NCBI GenBank assembly: GCA_913057135.1
Contig: CAJXNM010000030.1
Coordinates: 1-32,624, forward strand
DNA: 32,624 bases
Direction of reading: 5' to 3'
Origin: an uncultured Halieaceae bacterium
GTDB taxonomy: Bacteria > Pseudomonadota > Gammaproteobacteria > Pseudomonadales > Halieaceae
Shown: piece after piece, positions 25,012 through 32,547 of the stretch
Numbering within the stretch: position 1 is the stretch's first letter
How the letters are laid out: the number at the start of each line of letters is the position of its first letter
The notes under the pieces: model-generated
What the model saw: the letters and a program-made list of their open reading frames with translations, nothing else
Database searches by the model: none
Told to the model about the DNA's origin: nothing
Position numbers and translations under genes: made by a program

Positions 25012-26712
25012 TTACAGGCTCACATCCGCGTCGGGATGGAACGCAAATGCTTCTGTATGGCGTAAGCCAATATCACAGTGCATAAAGGCCGCAACCCGTA
25101 TGGTGCTGGTCTGTAGGTCGGTGTAGGGGTCGACGATAATTTCCAACCCCCCCCACTGGCCGAGCAATACATGGCTCAGATCGCCATAGATGATCGCCGA
25201 CAGATCAGTACCAGCGCCCTTGGTGAGATCGCTGGGGACGTTGTTAGAGACAATCACCTCACGCCCAGCGATACCCTCGCCGCTAGTGCTGTCCAGCACA
25301 AACACGCTATCGGTAGCGGCGATGCGCTGCTTTTGGCGGAGATATGCCTCGGTGGCACTGTTGATAATGAAAGCGCCGCCTGTATCAGCATTGGCTGAAG
25401 CAACAGCCTCGATCAGCCGTAGCAATCCAGTCCAGCTGGGCTGACCGCCGTCTGGTGTTCCCAACGCAATAGACGTCACGCCGGCAGTATTCAAAATGCC
25501 AGTCGGCTCATTGTCGATGCCGCTGCCGTTGATAACAGCCCGCTCCATCTCGAGAGATAGAACAGTGGCTAAGTCTCGGCGAACGATAGATTCGACATTG
25601 GGTTGAGACTGCGCGAGTAGCTTGCGTGAGTAGCTCACCATCGCTGCTAGCACCTCTGGGCGCAGCACCACGTTATCAAAGCTAGGTGTACTTGCAGTGA
25701 TAGTGCCTTGTTCGCTGTACCAGCCAGCAGTGGCCGTGCCTGCTAACCTAGGGATCGCAATATCACCGCTTAAACCAGACATCACAGTACAGCGTCCAAG
25801 CACTGAACTCTGCTTGTATAGGAAGTCGATGAAGCTGGATGCCATATGGTCTGTTCCAACCATTGACGGTGCCCCCGTCTTGGTAATGTCGCGCGTCAGG
25901 ATTTCATTAGGCACGACAAAGCTATTCGAGCGGGTTGTCTGGTTGCGGGTCTCCCGCAGGACTGCCTGCTCAAAGCTAGCGTCTGACCAATCGCCGGTGG
26001 CTTGTGCAGTGATCGCCCGAGCAAAACTGAATTGTTGCGCCTCTTGTCTTGTAAGGCCCAAGGGGGATTCAAACGAAATACCAAGAGCTCCTTTGCTCCC
26101 AATCTGATCGAGTACAAATGATCTGAACTGCTCAATGCTTTCACCATCGCGCAGTGCTTTTACACCCTCGTTGGTTAAATTGTGTCGCGCTGCGAGCTCC
26201 ATGATCTCAGCAGCGTTACGTTGTACGGCCTTTACATCGCCGCGTGATTCAGACTTGTTTTCCATTTGGCGTTTACCTCTCTTGGAAATTCTTGCGAATG
26301 GATCGGCTGGCACTGATACAACCGACAGCTCGTGTGGCTGCCATTTCGTAACCCGTGTCTCGCCATCCGGCCCATTTTGTGTGTCTTGAATTGAATATCC
26401 GACGCTGACATGCTGAAGCACGCCGTCGGCAATATCTTTGCCTACCCGCAGGGCTTGCTCTGAATCTGATAGATACACCTCGGCGCGAAGTTGGCCATCG
26501 GCGATTGTTGGATTGCGAGCCACACCGATGGGCAGCTGCTTCATCTCATGAAGCACCAGCACAGGCAGCGGGAAGCGTGTGAGATCGACAGCATCAGCAG
26601 TAATTGCAAGAATCTCTGATCCGTAACTGCGTGGGACGGGATATTCCGTCGCAATTACAGCGTCAAAGACACCATCCTGTAATGCGCGATTTTCTTTCGA
26701 TTGGTGGGGCAT
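25012..26712 (-). CDS. Prohead protease-HK97-type major capsid protein fusion
   Basis: This 566-residue phage head protein has an N-terminal HK97-type prohead protease (about residues 1-150), with the catalytic histidine region PVLVLHEMKQ and serine region LQHVSVGYS. A linker/delta-like helical region (about 165-240) is followed by an HK97-fold major capsid protein with typical segments (AAMVSYSRKLLAQS, LEMERAVINGSG, EPTGILN). The protease would process the capsid during prohead maturation. AGGAGGAG lies before the ATG at 26712, fixing the start. It is the only structural gene in the element: no portal, terminase, adaptor or tail gene is seen. Its own terminator and upstream gap suggest separate, probably induced, transcription. 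Confidence 0.93.
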   Translation of the reverse strand: MPHQSKENRALQDGVFDAVIATEYPVPRSYGSEILAITADAVDLTRFPLPVLVLHEMKQLPIGVARNPTIADGQLRAEVYLSDSEQALRVGKDIADGVLQHVSVGYSIQDTQNGPDGETRVTKWQPHELSVVSVPADPFARISKRGKRQMENKSESRGDVKAVQRNAAEIMELAARHNLTNEGVKALRDGESIEQFRSFVLDQIGSKGALGISFESPLGLTRQEAQQFSFARAITAQATGDWSDASFEQAVLRETRNQTTRSNSFVVPNEILTRDITKTGAPSMVGTDHMASSFIDFLYKQSSVLGRCTVMSGLSGDIAIPRLAGTATAGWYSEQGTITASTPSFDNVVLRPEVLAAMVSYSRKLLAQSQPNVESIVRRDLATVLSLEMERAVINGSGIDNEPTGILNTAGVTSIALGTPDGGQPSWTGLLRLIEAVASANADTGGAFIINSATEAYLRQKQRIAATDSVFVLDSTSGEGIAGREVIVSNNVPSDLTKGAGTDLSAIIYGDLSHVLLGQWGGLEIIVDPYTDLQTSTIRVAAFMHCDIGLRHTEAFAFHPDADVSL

Positions 26713-27140
26713 AAGAAAACTCCTCCTAGCTGCGCCCACATAAAAAAACCTACTCTTAATCGAGCAGATATCTGTGTTTTCGCAGCCGTCGGCGTCCCCA
26801 CCTAGGCGATCGGTCCTTGCCAGAACCCAGCCATATTAGTATCGCTGGCCTATCGGGCCATTCAAGTAAAAAGTTGTGAATAACCCAGTGCAAAACCCTG
26901 TGTAGCCATAATCTCTTTTTCCGATTTGCGGCTACCCTTGCAGTGTCAAAATCCTGCGCCAGCTACGACCCCGTAATGGAAACGCTGGAAAGTAACTGGC
27001 AAGCGGACCGTGCGTTTTACCAACCACATAAGCTAATAGCGTATTCCGTTGAAAAACGAGCCCGTCTATACTGCTCTGAGAGCATGGCGTTAAAAGCAAG
27101 CGCCTCGGCATTGAGTAAAAAGACTTTAAAGGAGAAAGCA
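26713..27140. other. Divergent promoter region between capsid and second lipoprotein
   Basis: This gap should hold the leftward capsid promoter and the rightward lipoprotein promoter. It includes a small inverted repeat TGGCC-N5-GGCCA (26846-26860) and one TGTGAATAA (26875-26883), which matches the DnaA-box consensus on the other strand, though a single copy proves little. The open frame from 26943 is not supported before the ATG at 27141. Confidence 0.4.
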
Positions 27141-27587
27141 ATGTTTTCGCGTGAGGCTTTGCGATACTCGATCGTAGTGTGCACCCTAGGAATTTTTAGT
27201 GGTTGCGCAGCCACGCGTCAGGCCGAAGAGTATGGATCTAACACTGCGGAAACTATCTTTGCGTGCCCTGGTGAAAATTGGACATCTAAAAAGTTAAATG
27301 AAACTTTTTGCTTAATGACTAGCGTGAAGAGCCCGTATAACCATGTATTAGCAGAGGACACGGCCGAAGCATATGGAGACTCTGTACTCGTCGGTGTAAC
27401 GCTAGGCATATCAACGCTCTTTGACGGGGATGTCCAAGAAAAATGGCTTGCAGCTGCCAAGGAGTTTGCCAACGACGAGTACGGCGACGGTGCTCGCGTA
27501 ATCAATTTCAGACAACACAATCAATATAAGTCTTATGCTTTTGAAGTGATTCCACCACCTGATTACGAAAATGATACTGAGAAATAA
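27141..27587 (+). CDS. Second putative lipoprotein of the mobile element
   Basis: This 148-residue protein has a lipoprotein signal (SIVVCTLGIFSGC, lipobox FSGC) after a short basic N-terminus. GGAG six bases before the ATG at 27141 sets the start. The mature domain is small, with two cysteines (FACPGENW and NETFCLMTS) that may pair, and an acidic end. It lies alone on the rightward strand between the leftward capsid and replication genes, which marks it as accessory cargo with its own promoter. No family is recognised. An envelope role such as exclusion of other phages fits its type and place, but nothing in the sequence proves it. Confidence 0.75.
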   Translation: MFSREALRYSIVVCTLGIFSGCAATRQAEEYGSNTAETIFACPGENWTSKKLNETFCLMTSVKSPYNHVLAEDTAEAYGDSVLVGVTLGISTLFDGDVQEKWLAAAKEFANDEYGDGARVINFRQHNQYKSYAFEVIPPPDYENDTEK

Positions 27588-27602
27588 GGGTGTTCAAAGC
27601 GC

Positions 27603-27764
27603 CTAAATAGCGAGCCAAACCCAGCAGAAGTTAATGCGGCCATCGGGGGCGAACTCGCGGTGCATCTGTTGAAGCGCGATCTGGGCGTACCCCACTGTTG
27701 GGTCGATCAGTTGTCTCGCCTTCTCGACCATTGGCTCTAGGTCATCTCGGTATTGGTAGTTCAT
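27603..27764 (-). CDS. 53-residue protein at the end of the replication operon
   Basis: This short leftward gene (start MNYQYRDDLEPMVEKARQLI) has an AGGAAA ribosome site at good spacing before its ATG and ends in a natural stop at 27603. The sequence is mixed and plausible: one amphipathic helix, then a C-terminal segment INFCWVWLAI. It lies after the candidate origin and the primase-helicase gene and converges with the lipoprotein. No family is recognised. Confidence 0.6.
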   Translation of the reverse strand: MNYQYRDDLEPMVEKARQLIDPTVGYAQIALQQMHREFAPDGRINFCWVWLAI

Positions 27765-27871
27765 GTTCGTTTCCTACATTGGATTGTTGTTTCTTGTTCC
27801 CGTCGGTGTCACCCCCGATAGGTGCCATCGTTGGGGTTTGCAACAATTTGTTTCGTCGGGGTCTAAAAGAT

Positions 27872-28009
27872 GGGTCGGCCAAATGGGCCAAGTGGGCAAA
27901 GTGGGCAAACTCTATAGCGATAGGGGTTTTAGCCGTTTTCAACAAAACTGCGCAGGCGCTGGGTTGCCCAGTTTGCCCGTTTGCCCCACCCCCTTTTTTT
28001 GTGGGCAAA
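27872..28009. other. Iteron-like cluster, candidate replication origin
   Basis: Tandem 9-mers of the form AARTGGGCM run from 27881 to 27907, preceded by a weaker unit at 27872. GGGCAA occurs at 27894, 27903 and 28003 on this strand and three times inverted (TTGCCC at 27964, 27973 and 27981). Between the two arms lies about 55 bp with A/T runs. Direct and inverted iterons beside a primase-helicase gene are typical of satellite and plasmid origins. This is inference; no initiator binding is shown. Confidence 0.5.
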
Positions 28010-28013
28010 GTGG

Positions 28014-30113
28014 TTAGCAAAACTCGCTGACCCATTTTGTTGACACTCGGAACACGGCGGCGTTATTGCTCATTCGGTCATATGTCTGGGTGAGTAATCC
28101 GACTTTTACAAATTGGCTGAGCGAAGTGCGCAGAACCTTCTCTGTAAGACCATTCTTATTCAGAGATTTGTCATCTAACGCGCTCAAAAGCTCTTGCCGA
28201 GATGTGTTGAGATTCGCATGACCGATTCGATCTTTGATAAACAGCCACTCATCCTTACGGCGCTCGATGGCCTCCCTAACCTTCGCCTTTGCGAGGGCAT
28301 GATCTGCCCCCGCCTCGTCAACGAAATGAACGCTGGCCAGCATTTCTTCGTAGGTGTGAAACTCAGACTTGGTGTACTCGACAGCGAACTTCATCATAAC
28401 GCGCCCACGATCTTTCACGTTCGAAATGACAACTTGTTGCCTTGATTCAGTGCGATCAGTAGCGGCCTGAAAGGCATACATGATGTCGATGTCATTGGCG
28501 ACATCCTGCACACCCTCAAAGACAACATTGCCATCAGCATCGAGGTGTTTATTCGCATGACCGAGTAAGATCACAGTGCCCCCGTTAGCTGTTATTCGCC
28601 TCAGCACCGTGAAAAACTCCTTGGTGCGGTCCTTGTGCATCAGGTCGCAGAATTTCTTGAGTGTGTCGAAGATGAAGAGCTTACCCTCGCACTGCTTGTG
28701 GTCAGCCATCGCCCGCAGCGTTTTGACGAGATCAACTGGACCCTTGATCGGCGATTCAGCAGGGGCAAAGGTCGAACTCAATTGGTTGATGCCCCAATCT
28801 TGGGCCAGATCAGCCTTTTGGTCGTAGCCCTCTAAGCTGTCATCTTCGTTAATGTAGAACACATTGTCGGGACGTAATCGCCCATCGTTAATCTCTCGCC
28901 GCACTAGCGCGAGCATGACAAGCGTTTTCCCAGCGTTTGGTTTGCCATACCAAACTGACATCGAACCGCCTGGTGCGATGTCCTTTATTGCAAAGTCTGT
29001 GTTCGTGACGAGACGCTTGATCTCGTCTCGATTGGCAGTCGAGGTAATCGCCAACAAGCGATCCAGCGGTGTTAGCTCGCCTACAAGGCCATCGGACGCA
29101 TCCTTGTTAGTCTCATCATCGAAGTCAGTATCGCTGTAGTCACAGCACACCGGCTTATCAAGGCGCAGCGCATTGAGTGCCGCATCACGATCATTTCCGT
29201 ATTCGTAGAAGCAAAATAAGTCGAACGCATCGCCGTAACAGCCAGAGGTGCAAGGTGCGCCTAGCCCAGCGGCTGAATCGCTGCCTGACAAGCTGACCCA
29301 ATAATCGCCGAAGTCTCTCGTCGCGAACGATCCACTCTGCTGCTGTGGTGACTGCCAGCTTGATGACTCACCTTTGCGTCTGTAGCCATACCCCTCAAGC
29401 AAGTTAGCAATAGCGTTTTTCTTGTTGAACGTATCAATGGGACTATCTGACTTGTGGGACGCTAGCTGCCTATTGGCAATCTTGGCTGCGGCCTGTTGCT
29501 TCGCCTTTTCTACCGCTCTCACTTCTTCTTCGCGCAGCACTAGAGCCCGCTGATAGAGATTCGATTGCTTGAGATCAAACACCTCTGCCGTGACGATCTC
29601 ACTTTTATAGAAGCCGCCCTTTGCCTTATTGGGTAGAAAGACTGGTTGGCCTGTGCACTCCAGCTTTCGGTCACATTGAATTCCCTGCTCAGCCATTGCA
29701 TCGAATGCTGCTCGCTGGACGAAGCTATACATATCGCCACTGAGTGGCTCACGAAGTGGTACTAAATAGCGCCATTTCCTGACGATCTCACTCGCTCGGC
29801 GACTGCTGTAGATGTAGCACAGCACGTTGCCGTAGACCGAAGCGATGGCGCGTTTCACCTCATCAAGCGCTGGACTTCCGACATCAATGTCGCCCGCCAG
29901 CATGACGTAATGTCCATGCTCGCTCTGAACGGCATGAACACGCCCATCGAACTCGTGATAGGTCGATGGAATGATGAATTTCGCTTCATTCTTTCCGACG
30001 GACTGGGGATTCTTCAGCATCTCCTCTATCTCCAGAATAGAGATGGTGTCATAGGGTGCGTTCGCTTCTATGTGCGTATCGTACAAGCCATAAGCGAGTA
30101 GAACGTCACTCAT
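28014..30113 (-). CDS. Primase-helicase-type replication protein
   Basis: This 699-residue protein likely starts element replication. The N-terminal half resembles an archaeo-eukaryotic-type primase: D75-I-D77 in LAGDIDVGSP could hold the metal ions, followed by YSSRRAS and KWRYLVPLREPL. The C-terminal half has a RecA-like helicase core with Walker A at residues 390-397 (GKPNAGKT), a Walker B-like LFIFDTLKKF and an ILLGHANKH segment, as in RepA/DnaB-like hexameric helicases. A winged-helix-like tail ends the protein. GAGGAGG lies six bases before the ATG at 30113, which also overlaps the upstream gene by eight bases; the open frame to 30251 is not used. Helicase is confident, primase moderately so. 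Confidence 0.88.
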   Translation of the reverse strand: MSDVLLAYGLYDTHIEANAPYDTISILEIEEMLKNPQSVGKNEAKFIIPSTYHEFDGRVHAVQSEHGHYVMLAGDIDVGSPALDEVKRAIASVYGNVLCYIYSSRRASEIVRKWRYLVPLREPLSGDMYSFVQRAAFDAMAEQGIQCDRKLECTGQPVFLPNKAKGGFYKSEIVTAEVFDLKQSNLYQRALVLREEEVRAVEKAKQQAAAKIANRQLASHKSDSPIDTFNKKNAIANLLEGYGYRRKGESSSWQSPQQQSGSFATRDFGDYWVSLSGSDSAAGLGAPCTSGCYGDAFDLFCFYEYGNDRDAALNALRLDKPVCCDYSDTDFDDETNKDASDGLVGELTPLDRLLAITSTANRDEIKRLVTNTDFAIKDIAPGGSMSVWYGKPNAGKTLVMLALVRREINDGRLRPDNVFYINEDDSLEGYDQKADLAQDWGINQLSSTFAPAESPIKGPVDLVKTLRAMADHKQCEGKLFIFDTLKKFCDLMHKDRTKEFFTVLRRITANGGTVILLGHANKHLDADGNVVFEGVQDVANDIDIMYAFQAATDRTESRQQVVISNVKDRGRVMMKFAVEYTKSEFHTYEEMLASVHFVDEAGADHALAKAKVREAIERRKDEWLFIKDRIGHANLNTSRQELLSALDDKSLNKNGLTEKVLRTSLSQFVKVGLLTQTYDRMSNNAAVFRVSTKWVSEFC

Positions 30114-30498
30114 AAAACGCCTCCTCATTCGATGCATCAACGACACGCCATTCGCTTTTTGGATCCATCGGGATAAAGCCGTCGTGCACCATTTCTTTAA
30201 TGGGGCGTTTGAAGTGACGCGAGCCGCTGTAAAGGAACAGAGGGGAGCCATTGCGTCTCTTTACAAGCATGATTGCCTGTCCTATCGCATCGCTGACTCT
30301 GTGCATTGCGGGCGCGTGGTAGTAGCTCCAAATTTCTCGCTCAATGTCGAACACCATGACAGTAGCAATGGCTCGCACCTTGCGCCCAGTTTTGACCCCT
30401 ATCTTCATTGCTGGCTCTAAGTCATGTCGGGCCTTTTTGTTGCGGTATTTCGCCACCTCGAAGATGTAAATGGGGCACAGTGTTTTTTCATCACTCAT
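30106..30498 (-). CDS. Replication-operon protein of unknown function
   Basis: This 130-residue basic protein has no membrane segment. Its sequence (ARHDLEPAMKIGVKTGRKVR, RPIKEMVHDGFIPMD) suggests a compact alpha/beta nucleic-acid-associated domain, but no motif is recognised. GGAGG lies seven bases before the ATG at 30498, which overlaps the previous stop as ATGA. It ends inside the start of the primase-helicase gene, so the three genes are translationally linked and probably work together in element replication. Confidence 0.75.
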   Translation of the reverse strand: MSDEKTLCPIYIFEVAKYRNKKARHDLEPAMKIGVKTGRKVRAIATVMVFDIEREIWSYYHAPAMHRVSDAIGQAIMLVKRRNGSPLFLYSGSRHFKRPIKEMVHDGFIPMDPKSEWRVVDASNEEAFYE

Positions 30499-30743
30499 GC
30501 TCGATCCTCCATCGCTTGCATAGCCTCCGCGATGACGAACTCGCGGTACGTACAGAGCCAGCGCCACAGATCGGGGTGGTGTTGATGAACGAAAGGGTTA
30601 GTGCACAGCCATAGCAAATATGATGGATCGCTATCCAGAAGCGTCCAAAGCGTTTGGCCTGCGTGTTTGCCGAAGCTGATCGTGGTGTAACGATCAGTCG
30701 GGCGATGAGTGGGGGTATGCCACTCTGATGCTTTACATGTCAT
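30495..30743 (-). CDS. Small protein with FGKHxGxTL...YLLWL motif (DUF3820/ExoX-C-like)
   Basis: This 82-residue protein contains ISFGKHAGQTLWTLLDSDPS followed by YLLWLC. It resembles the small domain found in DUF3820 proteins and at the C-terminus of ExoX-like exonucleases, which usually reads FGKYKGKxL...P.YLxWL. Such domains occur in phage and plasmid replication modules and may bind DNA or a nuclease. AAAGGAG precedes the ATG at 30743. It is the first gene of the leftward replication operon and is coupled to the next by an ATGA overlap. Confidence 0.75.
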   Translation of the reverse strand: MTCKASEWHTPTHRPTDRYTTISFGKHAGQTLWTLLDSDPSYLLWLCTNPFVHQHHPDLWRWLCTYREFVIAEAMQAMEDRA

Positions 30744-30852
30744 CTCGTGACTCTCCTTTTAAGAGAGCCGCGCGGAAGCATCTAAGCGGGTTGGCTGCTA
30801 GAATTGACGGGCAGATTCGTCCTCTGCGTCGCCGAAGGTCATGGCATCCAAA

Positions 30853-30890
30853 GAGCCGCGTTACGGACTGCTCCCGTAGCGCGGCTTTTT
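30853..30890 (+). terminator. Strong hairpin with T-tract, between alpA-like gene and replication operon
   Basis: AGCCGCGTTACGG and CCGTAGCGCGGCT form a 13-bp stem with one G-T position, followed by TTTTT on the rightward strand. It therefore terminates best rightward, although no rightward gene precedes it. Leftward, it lies directly after the AlpA-like stop and may act weakly. It could end a small regulatory RNA. Confidence 0.65.
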
Positions 30891-31092
30891 ATTGGTGTGG
30901 GTTTGCTTCAGCTAGGCTGCTGTCGATGTCGATAATGTTGCCGCGCTGCCCGAGCGAGATCACTTTAAAGCGACCTTTGTATATACGGTTGCGGATGGTC
31001 TGCTCGGTCATATCCAGCAGGCACGCCGCTTCGCGCACCGACAGATAGCGTTTACAGCCGGGAAACAATTTAGATTCAGGAATCACCGCCAT
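30889..31092 (-). CDS. AlpA/excisionase-type helix-turn-helix regulator
   Basis: This 67-residue protein has a MerR-like winged helix (RYLSVREAACLLDMTEQTIR, then NRIYKGRFKVISLG) as in AlpA and phage excisionases of the HTH_17 class. In satellites such proteins control integrase or excision and switch on the replication operon. GAGGA lies about nine bases before the ATG. It sits between the integrase and the replication operon, the standard place for such a switch. A perfect inverted repeat upstream (31255-31272) may be its binding site. Confidence 0.85.
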   Translation of the reverse strand: MAVIPESKLFPGCKRYLSVREAACLLDMTEQTIRNRIYKGRFKVISLGQRGNIIDIDSSLAEANPHQ

Positions 31093-31172
31093 GACGTCTA
31101 ATCCTCATTTTGAGGGCCACGGCTTCGCCTTTCAGTTCGACTAGGAGACAACCGAGACCCTAATTAAAAAAG

Positions 31173-31256
31173 TCATCGTTTTCTCTCCAATTTCTTGTTT
31201 AGGGCTTCTTTGCGGGAGTTCAACCACGTCTCAGCGGTGGCTGCGCGTCTGCCCAC
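31173..31256 (-). CDS. Possible 27-residue peptide or gene remnant
   Basis: This very short leftward frame has a GTG start and GGAG five bases upstream; it reads like real coding sequence (ATAETWLNSRKEALNKKLER). It lies between integrase and the AlpA-like gene. It could be a small peptide gene or the tail of a lost gene. I rate it low. Confidence 0.25.
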   Translation of the reverse strand: MGRRAATAETWLNSRKEALNKKLERKR

Positions 31257-31272
31257 CTCGACTCCACGAGGT
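31255..31272. promoter_or_regulatory. Candidate operator upstream of AlpA-like gene
   Basis: ACCTCG (31255-31260) and CGAGGT (31267-31272) form a perfect 6-bp inverted repeat with six bases between, about 165 bases upstream of the AlpA-like start and just downstream of the integrase stop. It may be a regulator site for the excision/replication switch, or the stem of an RNA hairpin. Confidence 0.35.
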
Positions 31273-31316
31273 CAATCAACACTCTACACGACGCCATGAT
31301 TCCCAGCAACATCTCA

Positions 31317-32399
31317 CTATTCCACTGAAGCGCCTAGTGCTTTGTATGTAGCTTCTATGTCAAGCAGCGCCCGTCGTAACACGTCGTCATCGGGGCGACC
31401 TTGGTAGCCTGACGTTACTGTCGACAACGCACTGCGGTGATTCAGCAAGTGACTGACCACATGCTGTTGGACTCCGGCCATTACTGCGGTGCTTGCAAAA
31501 GTGCGGCGGCAATCGTGCGGCGACAAAGTAAGGCCAGTCTGCTTCTTCAAAAACTTTGTCATGGGCTTTGCACATTTCACACCAAAGCCACCGGCCCAAG
31601 CGGTCATTGCTGCATCGGTGGCTGGTATACGATGCGTCGTGCCATTCTTGGTGTCAGGCACAACAAACTGATCACCCAGCTGCTCTGCCCTAAGCGCCTC
31701 GTTACGCCTGAAGCCAGTAAGGAGTAAAAATCTGAGCAAGCGCCCCCACGGCTCTGGTAAGTCTGCATTCCAAGCTGGGGCGATCTCGGTCGCAGTCAGT
31801 CGCCGATCTCGCGGCTGCTCTTTGTGCCACGTCTTAGCAACACTAACCGCCTCTGTAGGCCATTCGGGAATATCGTGACCCATTGCTCTTCCGAAACGAA
31901 TGACTCGGCGGGCTACTTTTAGTGCGGTGTTCGCTGCACTGGGCCCGTAATCAAGGGTAATGCTGTGATGGATATCTGAAATCTCTCGTGGCGAAGCAGG
32001 CGCTTTGTCGTAAGTGTGTTCGGCCACGCGCTTAATCGCTGTTCGGTAGTTTGTTATGGATTGGGTCTTGAGGTCTGACCTTTCCAGCATATCCTCACAC
32101 AACTTCGTAAGACTTGGCGCTAATACCGGTTTCTCGATCTTTTCGCTCCAAATGCCGTCGATCATGTCATTCAATTCGCTGGCGTTGGGGACGTCTCGCT
32201 TGTTGATAGCAATCGACGCTCGGCGCTGTTTGCCCTCGTGTCGGCGGGTAGCTGTGAGCGTCACCTTGTGCTTGGAAACCCGCAGTCTGATATTGGGGAT
32301 TGGAAACCCATTCCTATCGAGTAGCTTGTACTCCACGCGATCGTCTCCAGCGGAGTTAATAGCGGCCTCGATTGACGATTTGTTGACCTTCAATTCCAT
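31317..32399 (-). CDS. int: Tyrosine-recombinase integrase
   Basis: This 360-residue site-specific recombinase carries an N-terminal arm-binding region (about 1-70), a core-binding SAM-like region (about 80-170) and a catalytic domain. The active-site residues are visible: arginine in LLTGFRRNEALRAEQL, HxxR in LSPHDCRRTFAS, and the nucleophilic tyrosine in STVTSGYQG. It would catalyse integration into, and with an excisionase removal from, tRNA-Ala. GAGG eight bases before the ATG at 32399 supports this start; a GTG at 32408 overlaps that GAGG and is unlikely. The start lies about 150 bases from the tRNA, and the right paired TGGGTAGC motif overlaps its leader, so the integrase may repress itself. 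Confidence 0.95.
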   Translation of the reverse strand: MELKVNKSSIEAAINSAGDDRVEYKLLDRNGFPIPNIRLRVSKHKVTLTATRRHEGKQRRASIAINKRDVPNASELNDMIDGIWSEKIEKPVLAPSLTKLCEDMLERSDLKTQSITNYRTAIKRVAEHTYDKAPASPREISDIHHSITLDYGPSAANTALKVARRVIRFGRAMGHDIPEWPTEAVSVAKTWHKEQPRDRRLTATEIAPAWNADLPEPWGRLLRFLLLTGFRRNEALRAEQLGDQFVVPDTKNGTTHRIPATDAAMTAWAGGFGVKCAKPMTKFLKKQTGLTLSPHDCRRTFASTAVMAGVQQHVVSHLLNHRSALSTVTSGYQGRPDDDVLRRALLDIEATYKALGASVE

Positions 32400-32412
32400 C
32401 AGAAACACCTCA

Positions 32413-32431
32413 TGGGTAGCTCGTGGGTAGC
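32413..32431 (+). promoter_or_regulatory. Paired TGGGTAGC motif, candidate integrase arm-type site (right)
   Basis: TGGGTAGC occurs at 32413-32420 and 32424-32431, 11 bp apart, in the same orientation and spacing as the pair at 23828-23846, and is followed by the same AC. It lies immediately upstream of the integrase ribosome site, so binding could both form the recombination complex and block integrase expression. Confidence 0.6.
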
Positions 32432-32497
32432 ACCAAACGAGTATATAGGGTGTTTTCGGGTGCTCTCAAGCAGTGTTGGGGTCGGCTCAAAAGGGCA

Positions 32498-32520
32498 CAA
32501 AAAAAGCCGCAAAAGCGACT
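32498..32520 (-). terminator. Element-borne terminator downstream of tRNA-Ala
   Basis: Read leftward, AGTCGC (32520-32515), a TTTT loop and GCGGCT (32510-32505) form a 6-bp stem with one G-T pair, followed by a run of Ts. It lies 29 bases after the encoded CCA of tRNA-Ala, inside the element, and would replace the native terminator displaced to 23706-23734. Confidence 0.75.
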
Positions 32521-32547
32521 CAACATGTTGTTTTTTCAGAAGTTTTG

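Noticed and set aside
26943-27140. N-terminal extension of the second element lipoprotein
   Set aside because: The upstream part would bury the signal peptide, while a clear GGAG and signal sequence support the start at 27141.
27742-28035. 97-residue leftward frame with AHFAHLAHLA repeats
   Set aside because: Its repeats are the translation of the 9-bp iterons, it starts inside the end of the primase-helicase gene, and no ribosome site precedes it. A DNA-level repeat explains it better.
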